Numbered from the stretch's first letter, positions 47,349 to 57,014 are shown. The stretch: DNA of 64,000 bases from Richelia sp. SL_2_1 (GCA_012033205.1 JAAUSO010000002.1:1-64000); one strand, 5' to 3'. The notes: generated from the sequence alone by a model not told the origin. Program-made: numbers and translations.

Positions 47349-47798
47349 TTACTTGCAATATATTTGCTTTGTTGCTTCTAAATTACGAATTGCGGCTTCT
47401 GCTGCTTCTAAATCATAAGGAAATGGTCTTCCACGGGTAACGTAATCGAGTTTTTGCGGTTCTCGATGACGTAATACAGCGTTTACAATCACACAGGGTT
47501 CTGGAGTGGTGTTAATTGCTCCATGGAGAACTCCCGGTGGAATTGTTACTACTGCTGGATATTTTTCACTTAATGGAATGTACTGATATTGTTTGTTAAT
47601 TAAAGTAACTAGTACAAATCGACCTTTAACTACTAATAATTGATCGGTTTGTGATTTATGTACGAATAAATCATCTACTGTGTTGGCTGGAATTTGTACC
47701 AACATGGTTTCGTTACTTGCTTGAGGGGTGAAAAATTGAGCCATCCCCCCTTTAATTGATTCTAAATAGTGAATTTGAATTCCCCTAATTTTACTCAT
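47349..47798 (-). CDS. Cupin-fold protein, dTDP-sugar epimerase-like
   Basis: The 149-residue protein is a single double-stranded beta-helix: DLFVHKSQTDQLLVVKGRFVLVTL then YPAVVTIPPGVLHGAINTTPEP. It resembles RmlC-like dTDP-4-dehydrorhamnose 3,5-epimerases more than metal-binding cupins, but typical catalytic residues are incomplete. No other dTDP-sugar genes are nearby, so substrate is uncertain. Confidence 0.75.
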   Translation of the reverse strand: MSKIRGIQIHYLESIKGGMAQFFTPQASNETMLVQIPANTVDDLFVHKSQTDQLLVVKGRFVLVTLINKQYQYIPLSEKYPAVVTIPPGVLHGAINTTPEPCVIVNAVLRHREPQKLDYVTRGRPFPYDLEAAEAAIRNLEATKQIYCK

Positions 47799-47866
47799 AA
47801 TAAAAATATTGCTAAAAAAGCATCCTAAAAATTGAATAGTTAGTTCAATCTAAGATGCTCAGTAAT

Positions 47867-47892
47867 AAAAAAATGTTGCGAAGGCAACAAAA
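47867..47892 (-). terminator. Rho-independent terminator of pgi
   Basis: In the minus sense GTTGCCTTCGCAAC is followed by ATTTTTTTA; it lies 33 nt past the pgi stop. A second imperfect hairpin (AGCATC...GATGCT) lies at 47819-47860. Confidence 0.88.
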
Positions 47893-47924
47893 GTTACCAA
47901 AATATGGTATTCAAATGTAATTTA

Positions 47925-49511
47925 TCAGCCGATAGAAAATTTTAAACTACTCGGTTGTGCAAAATTACCTTCCATTACTACACCGCGTCCGTTGGCGTGA
48001 AGATGTCGCAATATGATGTAAATCGACTCTATTTCCTCAGATGCACCTGCTTTACTGGCAATTTCTTCTAAAGAAAGGGGATTTTCTTCTGCTTGTAGAA
48101 CGGATATCGCTTGTTTTTGCAATTCCAAAATTGCTGCTGCGGCTTTTTTACCTGCTTCTACTCCCGGTTGGTGATATGCGTTAACATTCACTAAGCTCGC
48201 ATAGAATCCCACAGCGCGTTCGTATAAAGCAATTAACGCTCCTACAGTCCGAGCATTAACTTGGGGAATTGTAACGGTAATTGAATCTCGTTGGTTTTCG
48301 TAAAGTGCTTTTCTGGTACCTTGAAGAAAACCAGAAAGATAATCACCTGAAGTAATTCCTGATTCAACTTCTAAAGAGGAACCTTTACGATCCTCTAAAA
48401 CTTCAATAAAGGTCAGAAAGAAGTTTGCAACCCCATCGCGCAATTGCTGGACGTATGCGTGTTGATCGGTTGAACCTTTATTACCGTAAACTGCAATACC
48501 TTGATGGACAATGTTACCATCTAAGTCTTTTTCTTTACCTAACGATTCCATCACCAACTGTTGCAGATAGCGACTGAATAAAAGTAGGCTGTCTTTATAA
48601 GGAAGCACAACCATATCTTTTTCACCGCGTCCGTTACCGGCATAGTACCAAGCTAAAGCTAACAGTGCCGCTGGGTTATTTTTAACATCTGGGACGCGAG
48701 TTGCGTCATCCATCTCTTTGGCTCCGTCCAGCATTTGACCAATGTCAATTCCCTGTAATGCTGCTGGTACAAGTCCTACCGCTGACATCTCCGAAGTCCG
48801 ACCCCCCACCCAATCGTACATGGGGAAATGTTCCAGCCAGCCTTCTGATTCACCAACCTGACTCAGTTTACTGCCAGGCATGGTAATGGCGATCGCATAT
48901 TGGGCAAAGTCCAGATTTTGCCCGGAATAGGCTTTCTTGACTTCCAACATGGCGTTACGCGGTTCCGGTGTTCCTCCAGATTTGGAAATCACCAATACCA
49001 AGGTACTCGAAAGCCGGTTTCGCAAGTGAGTTAATACTCGATCGATTCCTGCGGGGTCGCTGTTATCAATAAAATGAATTGCTAGAGGTGGATAATCTGT
49101 AGTTAAAGCTTGAGCTACAAATTGAGGACCGAGCGCAGAACCACCAATCCCAATTGAGATTATATCGGTGAAGCGAGGAGCTTTGGGAGGATGAATCGCA
49201 CCCGTGTGGATTTTCTCAGCAAATACTTCTATTCTCTCAATATTACTGACAATCTCTTGCGTTACTTCCGGCGTTGGTGCCAAGTCGGGATTTCGCAACC
49301 AGTAATGTCCAACCATCCGATCTTCATCGGGATTTGCGATCGCCCCTTTTTCCAACTCTGCCATATCGGCGAAAGCTTGATCAAATGAAGGAACCGACTT
49401 CGCAAAGAAGTCATCATCGAAGCCCATCCGGCTAACGTCTAGGTAAAAACCTAGTCCTTCATGGAAATATAACCATTTCTGGTATCGTTGCCAAAGTGCC
49501 GTAGCATCCAT
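47925..49511 (-). CDS. pgi: Glucose-6-phosphate isomerase
   Basis: Pgi interconverts glucose-6-phosphate and fructose-6-phosphate. The 528-residue cyanobacterial form has [46 protein letters not shown] and [14 protein letters not shown], with intact active-site Lys, Glu and His. A helical extension ([29 protein letters not shown]) is found at the C-terminus, as in cyanobacterial homologues. Confidence 0.95.
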   Translation of the reverse strand: MDATALWQRYQKWLYFHEGLGFYLDVSRMGFDDDFFAKSVPSFDQAFADMAELEKGAIANPDEDRMVGHYWLRNPDLAPTPEVTQEIVSNIERIEVFAEKIHTGAIHPPKAPRFTDIISIGIGGSALGPQFVAQALTTDYPPLAIHFIDNSDPAGIDRVLTHLRNRLSSTLVLVISKSGGTPEPRNAMLEVKKAYSGQNLDFAQYAIAITMPGSKLSQVGESEGWLEHFPMYDWVGGRTSEMSAVGLVPAALQGIDIGQMLDGAKEMDDATRVPDVKNNPAALLALAWYYAGNGRGEKDMVVLPYKDSLLLFSRYLQQLVMESLGKEKDLDGNIVHQGIAVYGNKGSTDQHAYVQQLRDGVANFFLTFIEVLEDRKGSSLEVESGITSGDYLSGFLQGTRKALYENQRDSITVTIPQVNARTVGALIALYERAVGFYASLVNVNAYHQPGVEAGKKAAAAILELQKQAISVLQAEENPLSLEEIASKAGASEEIESIYIILRHLHANGRGVVMEGNFAQPSSLKFSIG

Positions 49512-50194
49512 AAAGAAAATCTCAAGTCACGTTATTGTCACAAACAAGTTTAAGCTAAGGTTCCAATAATCCCTTGTCAACTTATACAGTTTTAAGTGTT
49601 CACACATCTGCTCTCCTTAAACATCTGGCATAGGGATGAGTCGCAAAATTCTCACCTCAGCAAGCCTTTAACTCAATCCCAACCAAATAATTTCCAAGTA
49701 TCAAACCGGGGCAAGCATTGTGTTTCCGCTAAAGTGTATACTCTCTCTCAATTTTTTTCTAGTTCATTTTGATTCAATTGAGCTATTTTATTTCACAAAA
49801 TTTCGTGATTTTTCTGAATGTAAAAAAATGTTAATAAATATTAAATCCTAAATATTAAATAAATCCTAAATCTTAAATATTCAATCCTAAAAATCCCAGA
49901 TTCAGTTTTATAACTAGGAAAAAGTTTTCTTGTAAAACCGGCAATAGTTAACAGTTATACCGCTCTATTACATAGATACGGGTAAAATGTTGATGAATTT
50001 CTTGACTGAAATATTTGCTTCTATAAGGATTTTATCCGGAAATCAATTGCAACGACCGTAGGCTGTAACTTTCCTTTACAACTGGGGGATTTCGGCTTCG
50101 ATGTGACATAACTTGTATGAAACATCTGCCTTAAGGTACTATCCCTGAATACACAATCATTGTAATCAAAAAAAATAATGGAGAATCGAATTAA
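49512..50194. other. Leader region of the AGCS symporter gene
   Basis: These 683 bases are AT-rich to about 49960, with repeats TAAATCCTAAATCTTAAATATT (49840-49900). From 50040 to 50120 is a G/C-richer, possibly folded segment (GACCGTAGGCTGTAAC ... GGGGGATTTCGGCTTCG) directly before the gene. I compared it by eye with glutamine, glycine and cyclic-di-AMP riboswitch cores and saw no match. Confidence 0.45.
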
Positions 50195-51700
50195 ATGCAC
50201 AAACCATTTTTAAAGCATCGTTGGTTATTAACTCTATTATTATGTTTGATTCCCACAGCGGTTTTTGCTGCTGATGAAGCCGCTGGGGAACCTTTACTTA
50301 ATTCCCTTGATGCTGCTTTTGCTCAATTTGTCAAGGGAATATTTGATGTGCTGTTTTTCAGCATCGGCGGTTTTCCCTTAATTGTTTTGTGGCTGATTTT
50401 TGGAGCGGTTTTTTTTACCATCCGTTTGAAGTTTGTCAATTTCCGGTTGTTCGGACACGCAATTGATATTGTTAGGGGAAAACACGATGATCCTAACGCT
50501 CCAGGGGAAGTTTCTCATTTCCAAGCTTTAGCTACTGCTTTATCAGCAACCGTCGGACTTGGGAACATTGCCGGAGTTGCGATCGCAATTAGCATTGGTG
50601 GCCCTGGTGCCACTTTGTGGATGACTCTGGGTGGTTTGTTGGGGATGTCTAGTAAGATGGTTGAATGTACTCTTGGTCAAAAATATCGCATCATCAAGCC
50701 GAATGGTAAGGTTGCCGGCGGACCGATGTATTATCTTTCTAGAGGATTCGCAGAAATCGGTTTAGCACCATTAGGTAATGTTTTAGCAATTCTATTTTCT
50801 ATTTGCGCTATTTTCGCGGCTTTTGGTGCGGCAAATATGATTCAGGTAAACCAGTCCTATGGTGCAGTTAAGGCAGTTTTTCCCATATATCCTTGGGTTT
50901 ACGGTTTAGTTCTGGCTGTGTTAGTCGGCTTGGTAATGATTGGTGGTATCCACCGTATAGGTAGAGTTGCAGAAACTTTAGTCCCAGTAATGTGTGTACT
51001 TTACGTAACTGCTGCATTGTGGATTCTTTTGGTTAACTTTACTCAAATTCCTGCTGCTATCATCACTATTTTTCAAGAAGCCTTCACCCCCAAAGCAGTG
51101 GAAGGGGGAGTTATTGGGGTAATTGTTCAGGGTTTTAGACGCTCTACTTTTTCTAATGAAGCGGGAGTTGGTTCAGCTGCAATTGCTCACTCCGCAGCAA
51201 AGACAGATCGACCAATTAAAGAAGGTTTAGTGGCACTTTTGGAGCCATTTATCGATACCGTAGTTATCTGTAATATGACGGCTTTAGTAATTGTAATTAC
51301 CGGCGTTTATAATAATCCCGAATATGAAGCAATCAGAAAAGCTGGTGAAGGTGCAGCTCTGACTTCTGTGGCTTTCGGTACTGTAATAGGTTGGTTCCCT
51401 ATATTACTTGCAATATCAGTATTTTTATTTGCTTTCTCAACCATGATTTCTTGGAGCTACTACGCAGAGAAAGCTTGGGAATATCTCTTCAGCGAAGGTA
51501 GTTTGATTGTATACAGAATATTATTCATTGCTGCGACATTCATCGGTGCGATTGCAAAACCTCAATCGGTAATTGATTTCGGTGACGCGACATTTTTTGC
51601 AATGGCTTTGTTTAATCTATTTGGAATGTATTTCCTCACCAATAAAGTGGTAGAAGATTTAAGCGATTACGAACGGTATCTTAAACGAGCAAAGTTGTAA
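50195..51700 (+). CDS. Alanine/glycine:cation symporter (AGCS family)
   Basis: AGCS transporters import alanine or glycine with Na+. The 501-residue protein begins with a signal-like segment, then about eleven helices. Family motifs seen are ALATALSATVGLGNIAGVAIAISIGGPGATLWM and RSTFSNEAGVGSAAIAHSAAKT. It is monocistronic, followed by a palindrome. The long leader may regulate it. Confidence 0.92.
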   Translation: MHKPFLKHRWLLTLLLCLIPTAVFAADEAAGEPLLNSLDAAFAQFVKGIFDVLFFSIGGFPLIVLWLIFGAVFFTIRLKFVNFRLFGHAIDIVRGKHDDPNAPGEVSHFQALATALSATVGLGNIAGVAIAISIGGPGATLWMTLGGLLGMSSKMVECTLGQKYRIIKPNGKVAGGPMYYLSRGFAEIGLAPLGNVLAILFSICAIFAAFGAANMIQVNQSYGAVKAVFPIYPWVYGLVLAVLVGLVMIGGIHRIGRVAETLVPVMCVLYVTAALWILLVNFTQIPAAIITIFQEAFTPKAVEGGVIGVIVQGFRRSTFSNEAGVGSAAIAHSAAKTDRPIKEGLVALLEPFIDTVVICNMTALVIVITGVYNNPEYEAIRKAGEGAALTSVAFGTVIGWFPILLAISVFLFAFSTMISWSYYAEKAWEYLFSEGSLIVYRILFIAATFIGAIAKPQSVIDFGDATFFAMALFNLFGMYFLTNKVVEDLSDYERYLKRAKL

Positions 51701-51707
51701 AATATTT

Positions 51708-51735
51708 GTAGAGACGTAGCAATGCTACGTCTCTT
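51708..51735 (+). repeat. GAGACGTAGCA palindrome, copy at AGCS 3' end
   Basis: GTAGAGACGTAGCAATGCTACGTCTCTTT is followed by T residues 8 nt after the symporter stop, so it probably ends the transcript. Confidence 0.85.
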
Positions 51736-51748
51736 TAGTTAATTACTA

Positions 51749-52114
51749 CTAACGCATCCTAAAATCAATAAATCTCACGTTACTGCTCCTCATTTGATTT
51801 TTTCTTAATTTATCAATCTGAGCATCTCTATGGGATATCGCTTTTTTAATAGACAATAAGTGTTTTTCTAAGTTCTTTTGTTTAGCTACAGATTTTCTAT
51901 ATTCAATGGCGAGAATGCTTAGTGAACCGAATGTTAGACTTAATGCTGCTCCTACTCCAGGAGTGATCAAATCTTTAACTTCACTGTAAACAAAGTCTTG
52001 ATTGTCAACTTTAATTTCGATTCGTTGGGAACCGTATTCAGCCAAAAGCATCAAAAAAATTGCAAAAATCGTACTTGAAATTGCAATGGTTGGTAGCACC
52101 ATCTTTTTTAACAT
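51749..52114 (-). CDS. Small two-helix membrane protein of unknown function
   Basis: The 121-residue protein has an N-terminal helix (TIAISSTIFAIFLMLLAEYG), a second helix near residues 52-70 (PGVGAALSLTFGSLSILAI), then a basic coiled-coil-like tail (KQKNLEKHLLSIKKAISHRDAQIDKL). I do not recognise the family. Confidence 0.65.
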   Translation of the reverse strand: MLKKMVLPTIAISSTIFAIFLMLLAEYGSQRIEIKVDNQDFVYSEVKDLITPGVGAALSLTFGSLSILAIEYRKSVAKQKNLEKHLLSIKKAISHRDAQIDKLRKNQMRSSNVRFIDFRMR

Positions 52115-52496
52115 TATTTTTACCTTTGTATATCCTAAATTTCACAAAGTAAGTTCTTGGATATTCTTCATTAGTAATAATCAAAGAAACCTATTAATAA
52201 CAACTTAATAATTTAATGAATATAATTTTGTGTAATTTTGATAAAATCTTTACTTAATTTTTTATTGCTTTAATGAAATTATCTTTCCTTAACCGTAGAA
52301 ATACCCAAACTTCACGGTTATTTAATATTCCGATTTTCAGGTTAAAGGTTAAAGGTTAAAAGTTATAATTCACGAACTAACTACTCTTGATCTAGATTAG
52401 AGAGAACGGGAGTTAGTAGTTTATCTACTTTGTCCCTTGTCTCTTTACCTATTTTCTGAATTCAAAATTCGCTTACACAAGCTTTATTTATCAGAT
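52115..52496. other. Spacer with a hairpin downstream of the ArsR-like gene
   Basis: AGGTTAAAGGTTAAAGG repeats lie at 52341-52365. AACTAACTACTC (52375-52386) pairs with GAGTTAGTAGTTT (52410-52422) and may terminate the minus-strand gene that ends at 52497. Confidence 0.6.
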
Positions 52497-53077
52497 TCAG
52501 CATCTCGAACACATTCCATTTTCCTCACGCATCAACCGACTAGCGATTAATTCCTTACGTAAACTTTCCGAGTCTGGATAGTAACGGTTGAGAATCTCAT
52601 TTACTGCATCCTCCGGGTATTTGATTCCAATTTCAAATTTTTCGATTACCCATTTGAGAATTGTTAAACGCTTCTTACTACTATTAGGAATTTCTTTGAT
52701 ATATTGTCGCGAATCAGAATTTTGAAAAACTCCTTCTACATAAGTATTCAATACTTTAGTTTCCCAGGTTTTAAAATTCACATCCTCAGCAAAAGAAGCG
52801 ATTTTTTCCGGCTTAAACGCTTCCTGCGTTATAGTTTGTAAAACCTCTTTATCTAATTGATAAAAATGAGTATTACCTTCAGGACGCATTCTTACTAATT
52901 CAAGCTGCTTAAGTTTGGTTAATGATGGGAAATTGTCGGTTCTTTTAGTTCTAATAACACTGCTAATTCTTCTACACTGCACTCCTGACTTGCCAATATA
53001 CCAATTATTTTCAGTCTACTTTCATCTGCTAATGCTTTAAAAAAACGCAAGAGTTTCTGCAAATTATCATTTTTCAT
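52497..53077 (-). pseudogene. ArsR-family regulator with DUF2087, frameshifted
   Basis: The N-terminal helix-turn-helix (MKNDNLQKLLRFFKALADESRLKIIGILASQECSVEELAVLLELKEPTISHH) begins at 53077 and stops at TAA after ISHH. The second frame continues with LTKLKQLELVRMRPEGNTHFYQLDKEVL and the DUF2087 domain (LKWVIEKFEIGIKYPEDAVNEILNRYYPDSESLRKELI), ending at 52497. One extra T in CATCATTAACC (near 52960) would give HHLTKL and one protein of about 193 residues. No metal-binding cysteine pair of the ArsR type is seen in the helix. Role unknown. Confidence 0.82.
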
Positions 53078-53720
53078 TTTCTGCCTTAATTGCCTTTGAG
53101 GTCTATCTAATTAGAACTAAGTAAAATAAAACCACCACTTTTTAATGTAGCAAAAACAAGGGTTTTAAGTTGCTTTTAATACAAATTAATTTTGAGATGT
53201 TTTTGTAAAAAAAATGATTTTCTTTTTTTACAATTGGCGAAATTTGACTATAAAAAGCATTGTATGAGTAAGCATTAATAGAATGCTGATTATAGTCAAG
53301 CTAAGTTGTTAACTTTTCGAGAGAGGAGATTTACTTTTTTTTGAACAAGTATCGGCTGCATAATAATTATCAAATTTACAGCTTAAGCCCCTAATTTAAA
53401 ACACTTATAGAAAAGTTAATTAATAAATTAGTAAATTATATTTGAATCAGAAAACTAGATAAATATCTTAGCTATAAGCAATTTAAAATATATAGGTTTA
53501 AAAAATTAAAAGTAAAAATATGATTAGCAAAATCAAACCTGAGTAACCAGCCATCCACAGTTATTTGATTGTGTAACACGTCAAAAAACTACATAGTAAT
53601 ACGATACAACATTATTAATAATTTTTACATCTTTACTCTTATTTGCAATATCCTTTTAGAAGGGTATTTAGGAAATTTCATCTATCTCTTTAGATAGATA
53701 TCTACATCTTTTCAACCCTT
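53078..53720. other. Gene-free AT-rich spacer
   Basis: No ORF or RNA can be supported in these 640 bases. A perfect hairpin ATCTATCT-CTTT-AGATAGAT lies at 53680-53699, nested in TTAGAAGGGT (53656) / AACCCTTCTA (53714). These may end psbV2 transcription on the minus strand. Confidence 0.5.
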
Positions 53721-54227
53721 CTACCCACCAAGTCCAAAACTGTCAGTACCCCAACCAGGAGCTTTTTTCGCAGCGGTGAGGACGAATGCGGCTAAATTTT
53801 CGATTTGTTGTTGAGATAATATATTGGGCGTAATTTCGCGACACCAAAAAGTTTCTTCGCTACCATCATAAGTCATAGGCTGCCGCATATAAGATACTAA
53901 GGCATTAATATTATCACGGGGAGGATTAGCACCTTTAAGTGTATCTAAAGCCAGAGATTCTAAAGGATTAGGTAGTGTTGAACCACCAACATGGCAATTA
54001 ATGCAGCTATCTTCAAAATATCTTTTACCATCAGATAACTCTAACGGTGAAAATTTTTTTTGTATACCTTGTGCATTTAATTCTAAAGCAATAGGTTCCC
54101 TAACTCGTAAATAACGTTTTACATAAAGGTCGATTCCCGCAGCTTGTGTAGGTAGACAATTAGCCGCAACTATTAATAATACAGCTAACGAAAGCAAGAA
54201 AAGACGATTCAAAAAGGAATATAGCAT
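53721..54227 (-). CDS. psbV2: Cytochrome c-550-like protein PsbV2
   Basis: The 168-residue protein has a signal peptide (to about PTQAA) and one heme-binding CINCH at 75-79. The fold segments GANPPRDNINALVSYMRQPMTYDGSEE match PsbV. Where PsbV has the sixth-ligand His in SELHPSI, this protein reads FWCREITPNI: Cys129 could be the distal ligand, as described for PsbV2 of Thermosynechococcus. It lies directly downstream of psbV, the usual arrangement. Its role beside PSII is unclear. Confidence 0.88.
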   Translation of the reverse strand: MLYSFLNRLFLLSLAVLLIVAANCLPTQAAGIDLYVKRYLRVREPIALELNAQGIQKKFSPLELSDGKRYFEDSCINCHVGGSTLPNPLESLALDTLKGANPPRDNINALVSYMRQPMTYDGSEETFWCREITPNILSQQQIENLAAFVLTAAKKAPGWGTDSFGLGG

Positions 54228-54386
54228 TCTATTTTTAGATTTATTTGATATTTATATGAGATTTATTTGATATTGATAATTTGGCATTTATAAAATATAT
54301 ATTAGTCCATAGTCAGCATTCTAAAAATTGAAATACTAACTATAGACTAATAACTAAGGTTTACTTATTACTCAACTGTCGAAGAT

Positions 54387-54878
54387 TTAATAGTAAATCT
54401 TACCACCACCCCATTTTTGACCAACAATCTTAGGTTGTAAGAGAATATGACCAGCGATTGCTTCTAAATCCTCATCGGTCAAATTTCGCATTGCTGTAAA
54501 AATATCCGCACTCTTAATGCTGGGATGCAATTCAGAAATTTCGATCTCTCCATCATAGGTAGTAGGATTTTTCATATAGTCCACCAAACCCTGGATGTTA
54601 TCACGGGGTGGGGTTGCTAATGCCAAAGCTTCAGGCTCTAATCCTACGTTTTGGTTTGTCTTGGTTACACCGCCAGCATGACACTGAGCGCAAGCGTAAT
54701 TGAATAACCGTTTACCTTCTTTAACTTCTTTTAAGCTGAGTAGATAGGTATCACCTTGTTCATTCAAGGTTACAGTGCGAGTCGCTTCGTCAAGTTCTAC
54801 AGAGTAAGCACTACCGACAAACATCTGAAAACTCAACAACACACTAACAACAAAAATGCCAATTAGTTTTTTTATCAT
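54387..54878 (-). CDS. psbV: Photosystem II cytochrome c-550
   Basis: PsbV is the lumenal extrinsic subunit that stabilises the Mn cluster and its Ca/Cl requirements. The start is the ATG at 54878; a TTG 12 nt upstream lies over the GAGGGG ribosome binding site. The 26-residue signal peptide ends in SAYS, giving the mature VELDEATRTV start. CAQCH at 63-67 binds heme, and His118 (His92 in the mature protein) in SELHPSI is the second ligand. psbV2 follows on the same strand after 160 nt. Confidence 0.97.
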   Translation of the reverse strand: MIKKLIGIFVVSVLLSFQMFVGSAYSVELDEATRTVTLNEQGDTYLLSLKEVKEGKRLFNYACAQCHAGGVTKTNQNVGLEPEALALATPPRDNIQGLVDYMKNPTTYDGEIEISELHPSIKSADIFTAMRNLTDEDLEAIAGHILLQPKIVGQKWGGGKIYY

Positions 54879-55002
54879 GTTTCCCCTCAAAAATTTTAAT
54901 GCTCAACACAGCAATAAGATTAAGTAGCCGTAATACAATTATCACTCTAAGCGTGCAATTTGTTGCCCAAAGTACTTTTTCAAGTTGTAAAGCAAATGGG
55001 AG

Positions 55003-55067
55003 GATGGGGAGACAAGGGGATGGGAGTTTAATATCTTTGACCTTAAACCTTTGACCTTAAACCTTTA
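55003..55067. repeat. GACAAGGGGATGGG and CCTTTGACCTTAAA repeats
   Basis: GGATGGGGAGACAAGGGGATGGG is followed by TTGACCTTAAACCTTTGACC, running to the 3' end of the sugar permease gene on the minus strand. Confidence 0.85.
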
Positions 55068-55068
55068 T

Positions 55069-55923
55069 TTACCCTTTCCTTCCTGTGAAGGTGACGCTTT
55101 GGATAAAGTATCGGTTGAAGAAAGCGTAAATAACTAAGGCTGGTAGGGTAAACACCATTGAAGCCGCCATAATGTAGTTCCAGTAGCTGATATATTGACC
55201 TTTGAAGCTGTTGAGTCCGAGGGGTAGAGTGAACATTTCTGGATCAAATAAAATCACTACCGGAAGCAAGAAATTATTCCAGCTACTCATGAAGATAAAT
55301 ACTGCTTGGGCTGCTAGTGCTGGTTTTGCTAGGGGAAGTACAATATGACGAAAAATTCCAAAGGTATTTAATCCATCTAGTGCCGCAGCTTCTTCTAATT
55401 CTTTAGGAAAATTAACGAAAAACTGCCGCATCATAAAAATAAATGTAGCGTTTACCATGTTGGGAATAATCATCCCTTGGTAAGAGTTTAACCAGCCAAA
55501 GGTTTTTAAAATTAAAAATGTAGGGATGAGTGTAACTTGTATTGGTACAGCTAATACTGTCAAAATCAGAAAAAACCAAAACTGTCTACCCCGAAATCGC
55601 AGCCTTGCCAAAGCGTAACCTGCCATTGAGTTGAATAATAAGTTTAAGATAGTAACCGCGATCGCAATAATTACGCTGTTGAAAAACCAACGTAAAAATA
55701 ATGGTTCTTCGACAAATATTTGCTTGTAATTATCGAGGGTAAAGTTATTCGGTATAAAATTTGGTTTGCCTGCGACTATTTCTGTTAAAGGTTTAAAGGA
55801 TGCTGAAAACGCCCATAAAAAAGGAATTAGAGTAATAATTGCATACAATGTTAAAACCGAGTAAAGGAGTATATTTAGCCACGAATAGCTGGAATTTATA
55901 TTTAATTTATTTAATCTATTCAA
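55069..55923 (-). CDS. Carbohydrate ABC transporter permease (MalG type)
   Basis: The 284-residue permease has six helices and the cytoplasmic EAA loop EEAAALDGLNTFGIFRHIVLPLAKPA, which docks the ATPase. N-terminus and C-terminus (NRYFIQSVTFTGRKG) fit the MalG/UgpE group. Its start overlaps the end of the MalF-type gene by 4 nt. No substrate-binding protein or ATPase is in the window; in cyanobacteria these are often encoded elsewhere. Confidence 0.93.
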   Translation of the reverse strand: MNRLNKLNINSSYSWLNILLYSVLTLYAIITLIPFLWAFSASFKPLTEIVAGKPNFIPNNFTLDNYKQIFVEEPLFLRWFFNSVIIAIAVTILNLLFNSMAGYALARLRFRGRQFWFFLILTVLAVPIQVTLIPTFLILKTFGWLNSYQGMIIPNMVNATFIFMMRQFFVNFPKELEEAAALDGLNTFGIFRHIVLPLAKPALAAQAVFIFMSSWNNFLLPVVILFDPEMFTLPLGLNSFKGQYISYWNYIMAASMVFTLPALVIYAFFNRYFIQSVTFTGRKG

Positions 55924-56828
55924 TTTTTTTCGCCTCCAAAGAGTCGCCGTGCAATTACGGTTATGGTGATAATTACTGTTGCTAAAAGGAAAGCTAAAGC
56001 CGCTGCATATCCCATTTGCAAGTTACGAAATACTGCTTGATATATCAATAAAACTAAGCTTAAAGTAGCGTTATTCGGTCCACCAGTTCCTTTGGAAAAA
56101 ATATAAGATTGGTCAAATAGTTGAAAGGTACCGATGATTCCCATTGCAATCACAAAAAAAGTGACGGGTTTAAGCATGGGAATAGTAATATTAATCAATT
56201 TGTGCCATCCATTGGCACCGTCTAATTCTGCTGCTTCGTAAAGGTAATTGGGTATATCTTGCAAAGCTGCTAAATAAATGACCATGAAAAACGGTGCTGT
56301 TGACCAAATATTCATAATCATAATGGCTTTGAGGGCAACTGCGGGATCTCCCAACCAGTTATATGTAGGAAGTCCAATCACACTTAAAAAATCGTTGAGT
56401 AACCCATTGGTGTTGTATATCCACATGAATATCAACGTCAACACTGCCGAAGAAGTAACTGTGGGTAAAAAGAAAAGAACCCGCCACCAACTTTTACCAC
56501 GAATGCCAGAATTGAGGCTGACAGCTAAGAATAAAGCCAGTACAGTTTGTGAAGGTACCACGATTGCCACATATTCGGCTGTATTTTTCAGAGCAATCCA
56601 AACTCGTTCGTCTTCTATTAATTGACTGAAATTACGAAAACCAACAAATTCGTATTCAATACCACCAAGAAGCTGTACTTTTTGTAGGGAAAGAAATACA
56701 GCGTAAAGTATGGGTAGTATTACAAAAGTACCCAAAACCAAAATAGTTGGTATCAGGAAAACATATCCAGCTAAATTTTCTGTTGTACGAACCGTAGTTT
56801 TGGGATGCCGACTAGTTATTTGCTGCAA
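55920..56828 (-). CDS. Carbohydrate ABC transporter permease (MalF type)
   Basis: The 302-residue permease has six helices and the EAA motif EAAELDGANGWHKLINITIPMLKPV. FDQSYIFSKGTGGPNNATLSLVLLIY is typical of the MalF/UgpA group for sugars. The start appears to be TTG at 56828: an in-frame stop lies just upstream and there is no ATG before the first helices. The overlap with the MalG-type gene suggests a two-gene operon. Confidence 0.92.
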   Translation of the reverse strand: MQQITSRHPKTTVRTTENLAGYVFLIPTILVLGTFVILPILYAVFLSLQKVQLLGGIEYEFVGFRNFSQLIEDERVWIALKNTAEYVAIVVPSQTVLALFLAVSLNSGIRGKSWWRVLFFLPTVTSSAVLTLIFMWIYNTNGLLNDFLSVIGLPTYNWLGDPAVALKAIMIMNIWSTAPFFMVIYLAALQDIPNYLYEAAELDGANGWHKLINITIPMLKPVTFFVIAMGIIGTFQLFDQSYIFSKGTGGPNNATLSLVLLIYQAVFRNLQMGYAAALAFLLATVIITITVIARRLFGGEKN

Positions 56829-56890
56829 CTTGAGTCAACCTTTTATTTGTGCATCACAGAAAATTGTAGCGATCAGCGATGCATATTAAT

Positions 56891-56950
56891 GTAGAGACGT
56901 AGCATTGCTACGTCTCCACGGTAGCATTGCTACGTCTCCACGGTAGCATC
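56891..56950. repeat. Tandem GAGACGTAGCA palindromes
   Basis: GTAGAGACGTAGCATTGCTACGTCTCCACG is followed by a second GTAGCATTGCTACGTCTCCACG unit and a partial third, the only tandem form of this family in the window. Confidence 0.9.
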
Positions 56951-57014
56951 GGAGTTCATAATTAGTGATTATAATTATTCTAGTTGCTGCGCTTTCTCCG
57001 TTTATCTTGGAAAT

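Noticed and set aside
50040-50194. Glutamine, glycine or cyclic-di-AMP riboswitch upstream of the AGCS gene
   Set aside because: Core motifs of these classes as I know them are absent; kept only as an unexplained leader.
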